Origin: Schistocephalus solidus
Lineage: Eukaryota > Platyhelminthes > Cestoda > Diphyllobothriidea > Diphyllobothriidae
Direction: 5' to 3'
Length of the DNA: 64,000 nt
NCBI GenBank assembly: GCA_017591395.1
Contig: WEDG01004997.1
Location: forward strand, 1 to 64,000
Below are positions 23,158 to 36,545 of the stretch, piece by piece. Position 1 is the first letter of the stretch. The number at the start of each line of letters is the position of its first letter. The position numbers and the translations under genes were made by a program. The notes under the pieces were generated by a model. It had not been told where the DNA came from, made no database searches, and was given only the letters and a program-made list of their open reading frames with translations.

Positions 23158-24884
23158 CTACCGATGCCATGAGCGGTAGCAGTGAGCGAACTTCAATCAT
23201 TGCAGAAGTAGGATATAGATAAAGGAATACAATAAAGGCACAAAGGAGGTCAATATTGTTTAATAATTGCTGCGGACTGGGCTAAAGTGTTAAAAAGTGT
23301 GAAATTCGGTGAACTTTTGCATGTGTGCAGCTTGTAAGGAAATCTTGCTGAGTGCTGTTATGCTGGTGTTACTTGCATATATCATGAAGCCTTAAACGTC
23401 ATAGTTTGGAACGTTGTTAACTGACCATACAAGTCAGGTTTCGTAGTTAGTCCAGTGAGTGACTGCCCGTGGAGTGACTGACTGGTAGGTTGTGAGACAG
23501 GCTCAATGGCTCGTTCGATTGCACACCTTCGAATGTGAGGTCGAAATCACCCACCCTTTATATGAAACAAACGGATGGGTATTTCGGAACCGGATCGTGT
23601 GCGATACGCATAGATGGTCGGTTTTAACTTATTCGGCAATTGCACTCGGTATCATTTGGTTGATCGGCTCGGCCTGATAACCGGGGTAGATATGAGAGGG
23701 TGAATTCAACAAGTACTTGCTTTTAAACTATTACAGCGTGCTAAAAACCCTGACTTGGGAGACTGCCGACTGACAATATAAATGGGTTCTCTCAGGACGA
23801 ACAACCAGACTGAAATGGCTCATTCTTGATGTGGGCTCTATGGCACCTACACTGAGCATTTGAGCCTCCCCTTTTGAAAAGTGATTCTATGGTGCACGGA
23901 TCAGGGATATGTGTGTGACACGCTCGCACGGACTGTCAAGCTTTGTCAGGCACTGCGTCCGATGCTCTATCCGGCCTTTTTAACTCTGTCGATACATCGG
24001 ACTCATGTAGGTGACGGACGGGGGAGCGCGGTCGATGCTGCAAAAGTACTGGCTCACTAAACTAATTAACGCATAAATTATTGTCCTTGCATATGATTGA
24101 TAATAATGGAACCCACGGTCAGACTTTCAAGAGTAAATATACCTAATCAGAGCGGCCTGACGTGTTTTACCAATTTCAATAGGTAGGCGCAACTGGTCTG
24201 GAAGCAAACAGCATGAATAATCAGTATTATTACCGTTTAATTTTAAACTGCCAAGGAATGGTACGACTGCATACTCAATTTATACAATAATCCGATGAAA
24301 ATATGCGTTGATTCATGTCATAGGACCTGTTTGAATTTGCTGTTGGACGGAAGAATGCATGAGCATAAGGAAACCATAGTTTAGAAGGGCCACTTGTTAA
24401 ATCGTGGAGAAAATCCCCGAGTTTGAGTCCTGGTTGGAACACTCTTTGGGTGAAAAAGTGTAGTCTCTGTTTAAAAGACGTCATCGGGTAAATTCTAGCC
24501 CGCTAATTTAAGAAATCAGTCTGCAGGACAGCAGCAACTTCATAGCTCTAATGCTACTGTAATTCGGAGACCTTACAGCCACTTGGCGCTTCACTCGGAC
24601 CTCTTAGTCATACATTGAGAACCCGTCTCTACAATTTAAGTTGTTCCCCGTCGCTGAGTAATACATATGTTATAAACGTAGGTATTCTAGGTAAAACTAG
24701 GTTTATATGGCCTTTTATATGAAAGGGGAAATGATCAGTTAAAGGATAAATTAAAGTGCTGCCTTTTAAGTTCCTCAGTAATTATCGATAAGTTAGAGTA
24801 AATCAGTCTTTGCCTGTAAACCTGCAAATAGACTGATTTACACCAAGTTAGTGACCAATGTCTGGGGAAATCAAAAATCAACAC

Positions 24885-25030
24885 TTTCTAAACTCGGGTA
24901 TATACCAGAAAGCACGCAGGGAACGCTTGGGGACCCCCTGATAAGCCGGACCCCTCACAGCTTTGTCAAGCGATGGAAGAATGTCGGCAAAATACGTGTC
25001 TGGGTTTTAAGCTAGTACCTGTGTTGCCAC
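24885..25030 (+). mobile_element. Retrozyme-like element, decayed partial copy
   Basis: Shares GAACGCTTGGGGACCC, then CTGATAA (24938-24944), a CGTGTC cleavage region ending at 25000 and the following TGGGTTTTAAGCTAGTACC with the 53.3-kb copy. G8 of the core and the first G of GAAA are mutated, so this hammerhead is dead. Confidence 0.6.
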
Positions 25031-25284
25031 TATGGTTTCACCTGTAACCCATGGGTAAATTATATGTCCAAATGCAAATTCGTACAAATTTTGGGAGGTG
25101 GCTCAGAAATGCTATAACGCTGAGGATGCCGAGGGATTTTACGTGAATCGATAATGGCCACGAATAGAAAGTCCTTTCCTTTTTATCAACGAACAAAGGG
25201 GCCCAAACGAAGTATGATGACATATAGATATCCTTATTTTTTGACGGTTAACCTGACCAAATCAGATTTTAGTCACTTTCTCGG

Positions 25285-25365
25285 TGGAACCTCATTGCTC
25301 AGATGGTTAGAGCATAAGCTGTACTAAGGCCTCCCCCTTGATGTCGTCGGTTCGAAGCTTTCAAG
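25285..25365 (+). mobile_element. tRNA-like SINE head
   Basis: A-box-like GCTCAGATGGTTAGAGCA (25297-25314) and B box CGGTTCGAAGC (25348-25358) at tRNA-like spacing. Arm pairing is poor, so it is a retroposed tRNA-like sequence rather than a functional tRNA gene. Confidence 0.45.
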
Positions 25366-28300
25366 TTATAAAATTGGATCAAGTGTAGCAAAGTACCGCA
25401 AATTCGTTTCCATTCTCTTATCCTAAGATAATCAATTAATTTAGCAGTGCAACACGAAGTTTTATGGTTCAGGATTTGCGAATTCATAATTTACTATTTT
25501 CAGAGAAGTTTTGCCGTCATTCTAACATTGTGTTGGAGAAATATCTCATAAGAAATGGAACACATGGACAATAGGAGTTTTTCTTTTTGTGTTATGATCC
25601 TAGAGTTACAAACTGTTTTTTCGTGGAAACTGCTCACTGAAGTGAGTTTAATTTTCTCTCCTTCCATGTCTAGTTCTTCGCAGGAGAACTCACACATCAC
25701 GCTATTCTTATAAGTTATATTCGTCCGCAATTACCATTTGGAAGTAACAAAATATCTACAGGAAGTGTGCCAGAGAAAGGTAATTAGTTGCGCTAGGCTG
25801 ATGTGCTTCGCATTTAACTTATGGACCTTCAACTCTCTTCTTTTTTTCAATCAGTTGATCTGAAGGGCTTATCAAATAAAGGTCCTGCTGATAAACGTTG
25901 GGAGGTAAGTGTGAGTCCTCCCCAGGAAGTAAGATGGCAATCGGCTTCTCGTTCGTTTCTTATTTGATTTGTTCTTTTACTATTCATTTTCCAATAAATA
26001 GAATGACAACGGTTGTACAATGCCCCCCTGATACACATGAGCTATGGCCATAAAAGAAGGGGCAAAGATCGTTCCAATTGTATGCCTCTTTCTATGAAAG
26101 TTCTTTGCGTGAGTAAGGAAGTAACTTTCAGTGAACATTTTGACGTTTATAGTCAATACTTTTTGGCACCTAGTTTTCTAACTTGAATTTAGCTAAATTC
26201 TGAAAATGCGGTGCTTAAATGTTAACTAATACTAGGTGTTCCTACCTTTTTTATCATTTCTCCTTCATGCTGCCTTTCGAGTCGGCCAAAGATCTGTTTA
26301 TAAATAAACGCATTGCATAGTGTGAAGGACAACCGATAAGGTCAAAACTTTTTTGGAATATGCGTTTAATTTTGAACACCGATAAAACTGGAATGCTAGG
26401 AACATTCTCTAGTACTCGGTTTTATTATCAATTTTTATACGTGTCCTGTTATTTAGGCTCATCAAAAAGTTTATCGATGCTTCATTCCAACCTTTGTTGC
26501 TAGTTCTTGCTGCATCTTGTCTGCTCATGGAAATACAGGAAGCATATTTCTTCTCATTTCTGTGTTATACTTCGATGCTCTTTTTGCTTATGAAAATTTC
26601 TGGTGAAAGCCGCAGTCAAGTAGCTTTTATATTGATCAGTCTAGGATTGCCTATTCTTCTTCCAAATTTTATGCAATTCCATGAAGCAAAGCAATTTAGG
26701 CCTCTGAATAAGGTAGAGTCACAATACCGAAGCTTCGCCTTAGCCAAAAGTCTGGACTCACTTTGTCTAAATCTGCATAAATTAGGTTGACCGTTTCGAG
26801 GGAAACAAGCACAACCTATGTACGCTACGGAATAGCCAAACATGTTTCAAGGTCTCAAAAGAAAAAAAGTAATTGCGCCTAAATTGTGCGTTGAGGTCAA
26901 AATTCTCCTGTAGCACTCTGAAGTACACACTAGTACTGTTCCTTTAAGACTACGCAATATCATCGTGACGCTCCAAATTTATAAGGATTCTTTCCTGCTA
27001 TGAGACATTGACTCGGATTTATTTGACGTGCACTTTTGGTTTTAGCGTTTTGCAAAATCGCTGATTATATTCAGCACAATTGTAACATGTATTCTTTCAA
27101 AAGAAATGCGAAAATAAAGCCATTTATCAATTTTGCCCTAAATGAAAATTAAAAACAAATATTTTTGCCGTGGTTTGCACCCATGTGACACCTGTTGGAT
27201 GATTTTAACAAGGCAGTTGCTCCCTCTGTTCGGCCTTCCTATTCATAAATTAATTTTCTGTGGGCGTTTATAAAAAATAAATTAAATGGACGAATTCTGT
27301 TCATTAAATTATGTTTTAGATTATCATAAATCCTACACAATTCAGTCAATTAATGCCCAGGCATGTGCTTTCGGCAGCACCAGGCCTCACTAATGTTTAC
27401 AATAACGAGTTTTATTAGCAGTGTCCTTCATTTTATCATAATCAAAACGAGCAAAGATGAAAGAAATTGATACGCCAATATTTAGCATAATTGCAATCAA
27501 TGAGTCCGCCATACCACAAGTTCAGCCTGGAAAGGCTCGAGATTTTAATTCCAGTCGTTTGGTCAATGTGTTTAGCATTCTATCAGTTCAAACATGCTGT
27601 TCCCTCTACTACTGATTACGTATCTTTGAGAAAACATCTACAATGATTCTGAATTACAGTTCGAAGGCAAAGCAAATCAAACCAGTTCCGTTCTGCAGCT
27701 AAATTTATGAAGAGCAATTCTAAGACATCCGCTTCTCTCAGGTGACACATGTTAGGAAGATAGAACTTCAAGTTAACATGTAAATGGAAGACCGCGTCAC
27801 AAGCGATTATTTTCAGCAACTCATTTTTCACTTAAGTAGGTAAATAGCTTCCATATAGACTGCAGAGCTCTTATGCTCAGTATATCCCCACATGCCCTAA
27901 CTCTTTATTGAGTTAATACATGGGAACTGCATATCAGTTTTCACGTTCCTATTACTGTACTTCTTATTTAAGTGTTTAATGTCTGGTTGAAAAAAAAATC
28001 CAAAAGGAGAGCCTGCGAACTGGATTTCCAGAAACTGTATTAGGTGGCTTGTCTCATAAAATTTAAACCGAAATTCTGAACTTTGCTTGAGATTAAATAG
28101 GATTACTTAGGTAATACTGCATAATCCAAGGATATTTTGGTAACAACGGGAAACTGACTTTAAACTGCAAGTCTTTTCGGGGGCCTGTCGAGACCACACC
28201 CGTTAATAAAAGACACTTTAATTACTTTACAATGTTCCACTGATTTTCGATACCCTTTATAAATTCTAATATCTTTATTAGACGAAGTGCAAAAAACCCT

Positions 28301-29010
28301 TTATTGCGCTAATTTGGTGGAAAATAGTAATTTTTAAAAGCACGTATATTTTGGATTTTAAAAGGGCAAAGTTTATATTTTAGCGCAAAGTTTATATTTT
28401 GCAGGTTACGAAATCCAGGCTTTTAATAAAATACACCATAGAACTCATAAACGTTTGCAGTGGGCATAAAGATGCTGTATACTCCATAATGAGCATAAAA
28501 AAACGGCAAGAAATTCTGTTGTTTGACTAAAACCTTCGCGATCTTAATGTATTTTCAAATTACAAAGTCTTAAATTTAAGAGCTCTTCTTGTGGGAAGCC
28601 ACCTTAAACCTGACCCGATCAACAGAAAATGAGAAGGTTAAATTATATGTTGATGCTGCAGTTCTATATATTATATGTAATTATGGAAGTAACGAAAAGA
28701 ATTAGGAAAAATGCATACTTCTTGAGTAACTATTTCCAGCAAATATGATTTTTTTAGAGGGCAAAAGGGCCTGCATTCAAAAGGTGGCATCCTTTTGTAA
28801 CTAAGATAACGTGGATTTAGATTGTATGATAATCATTCCGGTAAGAGCACAAGGGCAATCCTTTGTTATTAAAAATCCTGGATAATTTACTTAGCATCTC
28901 ATGAGATAAACTCCTTACTGTAGGCTGCTAGGAAAAATGAACATTAGACAAAACACAGGTCAGTGAATAGTACAGCATTTGATTTTTATTGAAAAAAAAG
29001 CAAAACGGAC

Positions 29011-29340
29011 CTCGATGTTTGAAATATCCCTCCTTAGCATTGGTCTCACGTAGTCGATAAACATGCGAATCTGTCGAGGAGGAGGCAGTTGAATAGAAGA
29101 CATATCTACATTGTAGGGAAATCTGGATTCTTGGGACTGTTCACCACCACGAGCCTCCTTATGGAGGACAGAAGAGTGGTGGATCAAATCAGGTGGCAAA
29201 GGACTAAAAAGTTTGTAACCGGAGTTGGCTGAATTCCGGGTTCTGGAAGTAGGATTTTGACTGGAATGGCGTGTTTCTCTGTTGTCCATGGTAGAAATAA
29301 ATACGTGTAAGTTGGAGTCTGGATGAAGGCTTCTTCCACT
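29011..29340 (-). CDS. Exon 2 of the same putative precursor (pro-region)
   Basis: Exactly 110 codons, phase 0 at both ends. The acceptor is a pyrimidine-containing tract ending TTTCAG (plus 29341-29346). The donor reads GTCCGT after GAG, which is weak for a GT donor and is the main doubt. The peptide is rich in Ser, Pro, Arg and Asn and ends with a short helical-looking stretch around IRMFIDYVRPMLRRDI, as often seen in growth-factor pro-regions. An internal ATG with good context at 29289 could mark an alternative first exon. Its phase fits both exon 1 (upstream, 11 kb intron) and exon 3. I recognise no domain. Confidence 0.5.
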
Positions 29341-31002
29341 CTGAAATTGCGAAGTATGAACGTTTATGCCAGGATCTGTAGTCTAAAAGGAAACGTTAAC
29401 AAATTTACGAAAAAAACCTTAGCCATCATTTGCTATTTTCGCAATAAGGAAAGATTTTATATGAAGCAAGTTATCCAAGTACTCAATTTCATGGGAACAT
29501 TCATTTGCCATGGCCTTTCTACCTATGTTGGTTTAGAACGGAAGCATTGGCCCTAGATGTTACGAGATGTTCGCTTTTGGCCCAGAATTTTAAAATATGC
29601 TTTCGTGTAGAAAATATTTCAGAATGGAAATTTGTAGTGTTCCTCGGCATAAAGACTAATCGGAGCCTACTATTTATATGAAAAAGCGTGTTGATTTTTT
29701 GGTGATGAACACATTGGGTACCTTGTTCTATTTTATTTCGTAGTTTTTATTATCCAAAGTTCATCTCATAGAAAGGCCCTAAAAGCAGGCCATTTTTATA
29801 GGATAATAAGTCTTCTCTACATCTTGTATTTACAAGAAGAATGGGCTTTCAACCACAGGGATGTTATGTTACTGACTTACGTGCTGTGAACTACCCCCAA
29901 ATCCATTCCATTTTTATATCTGTAAGGAGGCATTTAAGAGGTCATAAAATATTGCCCTGGACGGGCATCGTGCTGTGCACTACTAACAAAACTGCGGCTT
30001 TGGCCATGTGATTGGTCAGACTAGCATCTCCAAATTTCATAATCATAAAGGTTTTCAAAGTCAGGAACAAGCATGAATGAAAAAGGAGACGGTAGTTCCT
30101 ATGAACTGAGCATAATAGCGAATGTCTCCAGAGCACTTGGGCAGAGGTCGTTGAATCGATGCACGATTAAATAATCAGCTACTAATAAAATACTGTCATT
30201 CTATCATTCGGAATACTGTCTCAGTTAATTGGTTTCAAGCTTACATTGGCAACTGAACCAATTCTCACAGAACAGCCGAATGATGTGGATGGACTAATTC
30301 GTGGCTATGTTTATGCAATAAGCAGGGAAATATCACTCTTGTAACACGTTCTGGGGATAATCAACCTGTGGGCAGGGGTTGGAAAAGTAAACTTGACAGG
30401 CGAAGTAAAGTTTGATGAAATTCGGAAGGCACCAGGCCTGAATGCCAGCACAAAAACCGTTAACATACTCTAGGATTGTTTACATAGTGACCTGTTGCAA
30501 TTTCTAAGCATTAATGCGTCCACTGTTGTATTTTTTAATCGAAATTTTAGGTTCACACTTAAGCGAAAGACGGTTGCCACATAAATGATAGGACAAATCA
30601 GTACGCTTGGTCATTTTAAAATGCAGGTTGGTATGGTCACAGTGGCAGGCGCTTGTTCGTGATAACTCCTTTGAGGCTTTTTAACATTTTTTAGAAAAAC
30701 CTTTAAGTTGCCGCATGGCATATTTTCATAACATTTTTCCAAGGTGTGGTAATATTAAATGCTACTAAGATACAACTAGTAGCCTGTTGATGCCACAAAT
30801 CATGGTTGCAGTAGTTGGAAGGTGATGAGTCATCACGTGTTTGGACCATGTGTCATCGCCTTAGGTCGATTCTGTTCTCACCGTGGTGACTCTCAGGACT
30901 CGGGTTTAAGGGCACCACCTTTAACGGTTTCAGATTCAGTGGTAGCTAGAGAGTTCCACTTTTGTGCATCAAGAAAAACGAGGAGATCCGGTATTAGCGA
31001 GT

Positions 31003-31257
31003 GAACGCTCACTGATCGCTAACGGAAGACACTGGGTCCCGTTCTGCTTAGGAGCTCACTCTAGAGCCCCGCCAGCAACCGTATATGGGCTAGTATCATA
31101 GGCAAACTTACAGTGTCGACAAAGCAAGAGAAACGGGAATTACCATTTACGGCTTAGTAGCCGTCATAAACCAGGCATACCCAACCCCAGGTCGTTCACT
31201 ACTCGATCCTCGAACCATAGACCCGTTGAGTAGAAGTCCTACGCTCTAACAATTTTG
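31003..31257 (-). mobile_element. tRNA-Lys-like hammerhead SINE, copy 6
   Basis: Minus-sense: tail near 31003-31080 (GGAGCTCACTCTAGAGCCCC), decayed hammerhead near 31130-31180, head (rc) at 31200-31255. Forms an inverted pair with copy 7. Confidence 0.65.
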
Positions 31258-31595
31258 TCATTCCAGTCTACCTTGTCTTTTTTTAGCCACTGCGCAGCTA
31301 TTGGCGGGCATCGAGAGTGAGCCCAAAGAAAGAACGGGACAAGCGAATCCCGTAAACGATCGATGAAGCATACATCCACTAATGTCAAAATCCTCTACCT
31401 AAACCGGCAAGACAAAGAGCCCTTGGCTCATTCGTTAGAGCGTTGAACGTTTGATCAACAGCTTATGAGTTCAAACCTCGTGTGGTGCACCACCTGGGGT
31501 TGGGTAGGACTGGCTGATGATGGCTAATGAACAAGAAATGGTCATTCCAGTCTCTCTCGTCTTTGTTGGCAATGTTTATCTGCCGAGAAGAGCTG
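31258..31595 (+). mobile_element. tRNA-Lys-like hammerhead SINE, copy 7 (full 284-bp unit between cleavage sites)
   Basis: Plus-sense. It starts at a cleavage-site junction ATT/CCAGTC (31260-31268), runs through the tail (GAGAGTGAGCCC), the spacer CCTAAACCGGCAAGACAA, the tRNA-like head (A box CTTGGCTCATTCGTTAGAGC, B box AGTTCAAACCT) and a second hammerhead cleaving after 31546. A short start of a further unit follows. Unit length between sites is 284. The head resembles tRNA-Lys(UUU) by family consensus (CTTTTAA loop in the 47.4-kb copy). Confidence 0.75.
31508..31552 (+). ncRNA. Hammerhead ribozyme within SINE copy 7
   Basis: Stem I is a perfect 6-bp pairing of GACTGG (31508-31513) with CCAGTC (31547-31552). 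Box CTGATGA is at 31514-31520, GAAA at 31535-31538; stem III is short (AT..AT with GGTC between) and the cleavage triplet is ATT, ending at 31546. Stem II (TGGCT facing AACAA) is weakened compared with the family form TGGCT/AGCCA. The core is fully conserved. Confidence 0.7.
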
Positions 31596-34500
31596 TATTA
31601 GTGACTAATTAACTTTTTTTAGTCCCAAAAGATTCATTTTCAGTGTCTGTTGAAAGGACTTCCCGTGGTCAACACACAGTCCACGTTCTTCGGCAACAGA
31701 AATTTTAAGGTAAGTACACTTCTATCTTGTCCGTTACTTAACTTGAGCATACTTAATGCAGACATTTGCTCTGAGTATTCAAGAGAGCATTTAACCTCAA
31801 GTTCGTGGAGAGTGTTCCTTTAACCATGACCATTTAGATGGGATGATGGGAAAACTGTGCAAAGTATGTAAAACGTGCTGCTCTCTAGGAGGTCCCGCAG
31901 GCATTATCGCTTTTGAGGATCGCTTTGAGCTACTCAAGTCATCTCACATGAAAAGACTGAGGCCTTCTGGAACATGGACATTATTTGAAGAAACTCCTTG
32001 TATGAAATGTTTTTGATAAGTTTTTATTCGCCTTCGTCATGTGGAGCCCATATTTATTTTCATAATCTGCAAGTTGATTATCACATAAGCCGCAGTCCGC
32101 TCGACCTACTGGCACTTAGTTGCAAGGTGATGCTGTTATTTTCGCCCCTGAGAGGCCACCTCACAAACGCTAGGTGACGTATAAAAAGTCTGGTTGGCAT
32201 TGGTTGCTGGTTCACCGAAAACGTTATAGTTTTCGATGTTTCAGTTTATTTTGTCTTGCATACCGATAGTCCATTAAGATTTCTGCTCTGCTGTGTTGCG
32301 CGATAACCTTAAATGCCTTATCCTGGAGTGAACGAAAGCACCAATATCGTAGCTTGGACAAGCTTTACTGCAGGTCCAATTAACCATCCCAAAAGCGGTG
32401 GGTCCACTTGCGTGTAATGTAAAGTAGACATGCAGTTTAAAGGTGCAGTGGGCATTATAGACGCACAAATTAAGGCCTGTTTATAAGACTATGGTGTATG
32501 TACATAGTGCGCAATAGGTCAGGCGTTATTCTTACACTTGCATGCAAGGGCGTTAGAACCTTTTTTGTGTAACAGCAGGTCTGAAAAGGTTTGGATTAAG
32601 ATCCTCTTTAAATTTTGACCTGCTATTTCCTAAAATAAGTATTTTACCTAAAGCAACAAAAATTATTTGCCTGTTGGCGCGGAGGTGCATGTTAGAACGC
32701 TTTTGCGGAAATACTACAAACCACGTATGTTGCAATGCCTGAAACTAAATGGAGCGCTACAGTGGTGGAATTAAAACAAATTCGTTACAAAATTCCTCAA
32801 ATGAGGAGCAGTTCCTGATGAAATTGAGGAGTACTGGGGTTCATGAGTTCATAATATGAGATAATCAAAGGTCGATTTGTGGAAACTAGAAACTGGAAAC
32901 CTAACCTTGATTTGCGGGAAATTAAAAAAATATACCTTCGCGATATGCGGGAAATTGAAAAATGTGTGCAGAAAGCATGCCGGGTTGCCGCCAAACTTTA
33001 CAAAACACGGAAAGCCGCTTGCTGGCAGTGATGCATGCAATGCTTTTTATAACAAAAAAGTTATCTAGACGTTCATATGGAAGGAAAGATAGAAATCATA
33101 GTTCCACAGAAGCGGATTGATGAAACCGAATATCAAACACTGAGCCTATGTATCGGCAAGGTTACTCTCACCAACCAGACAGTCTTGTTTTCAAAGAGTG
33201 GAAGAGGCTACAACTGGAGATCAAAGGAAGAGCAATTTTGCCATTCCGCTGGTAAAGTGCAAATTTTGGGTTCCAGCTAGAGGCAAGACAAGGATCTTTT
33301 TAGACCTTGACTTCTGTAATCTAAATTTGAACTGTATTCACGTGATATTACTTTTGTATACTAAGAGCCCGTGTAAACCTTTTATCTTACAGCACTGACC
33401 TGTGGAGATGCCTATTTTTTGCCATTTATAATAAATTGGAATCGACCTGTTCGAAAACCGGCCTTTCAGATCAAACTTTGGCAATTTCAAAGTTCAATAT
33501 CTTAAGTTGCGTAGATAACCGAATCATTCAGTAAAACTTAAATTCAAGACAAGATACTGATATTTGCTTTAAAACATTTTCAACTATTTAAAAATGAATT
33601 TTTTCTCTTATTTTTGTCTTTGCTTTTTAGATATTAATTCCTAAAGTGGCAGATTTGCAATAAAAAATAAACTGCGTTTGCTGACTTCCTTAATTTTAAT
33701 CAAGACAATTCGCAAAGAAATGTATCACTATCCATTATAAAAACGGTCCTTACAAACATTTTATGTATTTATATGGCGAATGTCAATTTAACTAGATTGG
33801 CCGTTTGCACACCATAACCAGATGAAAGTTTGTGGTTTAAGTCGCGCAAACTTTGCGGGTGTTCAAAATCCCTTTATTGCACATCAAGTGCTTTTAAGAT
33901 TCGATTTAAAGCAGTGGATTCCAAGTTCAACGAGATTATAATGAACTTCAGCAGGTTTATAACGTATAAGAAACCGGTTGTTACAGAATATTATATACGT
34001 TGGTTTTCAAAAATATGGAAATCTTTGACGATGTGAATGGTTGAACACTACAGCTAACTAAAGAATGTTTTAATGATGCAGATCCCAGCCCTAATGAGTA
34101 AAGCATTCAAGCTTACAATTTGAGCAGAGAACTGTTTCTGTGCTTAATTTAGGTCCAACTTAACTAGACACCCTCTTGTCAAAAACCATCCATTGTCCAA
34201 AATTATTTCATCTGCAGGCTTGCATTTTAGTAGTCTTTCAAATATAGCTCAAAGACAACCGCCAATCCAATCCCTTAATTCCAAAAAATGAAGCAGGATG
34301 GATACTGAATTTGTTGCTTTCAATCTAAAAGTTTCAGTGAAAGGATATAAAATGGCTTAAAATTTTGATAAATTGCCGTTTAAAACAGTTCTCAAACTAC
34401 TTTCAATGTCCGAAATTTAATTAGAGTAATAATCTTTTTATAGTCTTAAGGTCGTGGATTTCCATGTTATCTTGTTCAGTTCATGCCCATCAAAGAAAGA

Positions 34501-36394
34501 CATGTTTTATAAGTATTAAAATTGGAGCTTTTCTCTTTACGCTGAATGTCTGTGGCAGTATGTCTAGGCCCAATAATATATGTAACTGTGTGCCTTTCAT
34601 TCAACCCCTTTATTTCATTGCATACTAGCGTACTAGAACAAGCCCTTTTGCGCCGTAAGTGTATATACATTGAATTTTGATTCATTTTCCGGGAGAAAGC
34701 TTTTAAGTGTTTCCAATGTATGCATTTCTATTAAACTCTAGTCAAGACTTACAAATGGAAATAAAATAAATTCCAAAAAGCTCTCCTTCTAATGCAAGAA
34801 GTATAACACTTCACATCGGAAAAAGTAAATAGTTGCTTAATATTCAACGTTTATATTTCTTTGGTCCACTTTTCCTCCTGGTCCTTATTTTAGACAGAGA
34901 TTAACTCCCTCCGGTACAGCCCACCATTTGAAAATTTCCTCATGTTTGAAAGTCTCAGCTGGCAAGAAAAATGTCCAAGAAGATTGCTGCAGTTAGAACA
35001 AAGTGAATTTATCTTTCAGAGTTTGTGAGTGAAGGTTCTCTCACTTGATTTTCCTGTTTCCCATTTAGTAAACAATCATAAAGGTGTTTTGGTAGATTAA
35101 GTTATGGAGTAAAATACACAGATGTGAAAAATGCATCAACTTTGAAGGAATTTGAAGGTAAGACCGCAATGCAAAGGAGTTAGTATGGTCAGCGCTCCAA
35201 CAAAGCGAGCTAAGATACACCCGACCGAGAACAATTTCAACTGCACATTTAGGCTAAGATACCAATTCAACCTTTCGCAGTGTATTGAGTTAACAAACCC
35301 CGTTAGAAAAATTTATCTGCTCAGTCATGTTGCCTTGAAAACGCAATGCAAAATCCACCAGCTTGCTGCGAGGTTCACTTTTTAGTAGGCGGTCTCGACA
35401 AATTTTACCAACCTGAGTGAGTATCCGACGTGAATAACAGAAGGCCCTTGGTCTGGATTTATATCTCAGCCAGTCAGTGTGTTGTCTGAACTCTAGCCCT
35501 GTCCTATCTGTAATGGATTCGAGGCCGACAGAGGCCATCACAGTTCCTATCGACGTATCCATTTCAATAAGAAAACGTGTAACGGAAAGCAAAAAAAATT
35601 CTTTTAACTTCTGCATAAGAAATAAATGTTGTCAGCCACCATCTCCAAAAATGGTTGAGTTGTTAAAAAATGGGCTAAAAATCATTACTCAAAAAACGAA
35701 TCACAACTCAAGACGATGACGACGTTATGCAAATGTTTAACATCATCTGAATGTTGCTCATATAGGCGCGATTTTATGCTAGCAAGGACGTTCTAACATT
35801 CAAATGAAAACAGTAAGCTTGAAACTACCTTCTGGCCTAGAATGTCTCGTTAAGACAATTTTGCTCAAATGTTGTACCTACCTAATTTACATTGAATTTC
35901 AAAGCTTATGCGCAAACTGAGGGCCCACTGGTTAGTGGAATCTCTTAAAATGGACCAAGGCAGCAGCAGAAAAGAGACGAAAGCCACACCCTAATAGAGC
36001 AAACGAGGACAATCTTTGAAGATGAAAATAAATCCCCTATTAGCCAGCAGTCGGCATTCAAACATAACAAAAGTCAAACTTCTTTCGTGATTCGATATAT
36101 AGTATGCCAAATTTTTATCCGATATTGCCTTTTGTAGAACAAGGCATAGAAATTACTGAACATTTAATGGCACCGATGCGTTTAAAGAAGTTCTTAAACA
36201 GTGCATAAACACTTTTGAATAGAACATTCTGTTTGCACCAAATGCAAGAGAAAAATGTTTTTAAAAGCCCTGAGAGAGTACTTGCTGCTTAGTACTGAGA
36301 TTAATCAAATTTGAAAATTTAAAAGATGCATTCACAACCTATGCAACTATTGATTTGAGAAACAGAAAATAATTTAAGGGTTAATACCAGGAAG

Positions 36395-36545
36395 AATGGA
36401 ATGACCATTTGACCATTTTGGTTTATTACCCACCATCAGCCAACCATACGCAACCCCACGAGTGCAACCTCTGACGTTCAGGCCCGCAACCTGTTGGTTA
36501 AAAGTCAGACGCCCGGAACATTCCTGCTTTTTTCTCTCCTATTAG
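36395..36545 (-). mobile_element. tRNA-Lys-like hammerhead SINE, copy 8 (decayed)
   Basis: Minus-sense: head rc CCTGTTGGTTAAAAGTC near 36490-36507, hammerhead box CTGATGG (A9 mutated), and a short insertion in the stem III region. The tail is missing. Confidence 0.55.

Larger units (their letters stand above)
23158..29010 (-). other. Intron 2 of the PDGF/VEGF-like gene
   Basis: AT-rich sequence between exons 2 and 3. It contains a decayed retrozyme fragment (24.9 kb), a tRNA-like SINE head (25.3 kb) and a stretch near 28.40-28.50 kb that resembles 5.37-5.46 kb (shared CATAAACGTTTG core). A 98-codon hydrophobic frame at 26.49-26.79 kb has no splice support. Nothing else recognised. Confidence 0.4.

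Noticed and set aside
26494..26790. 98-codon hydrophobic frame resembling a membrane protein
   Set aside because: AT-rich DNA easily gives hydrophobic frames; no splice sites, domain or neighbours support it.
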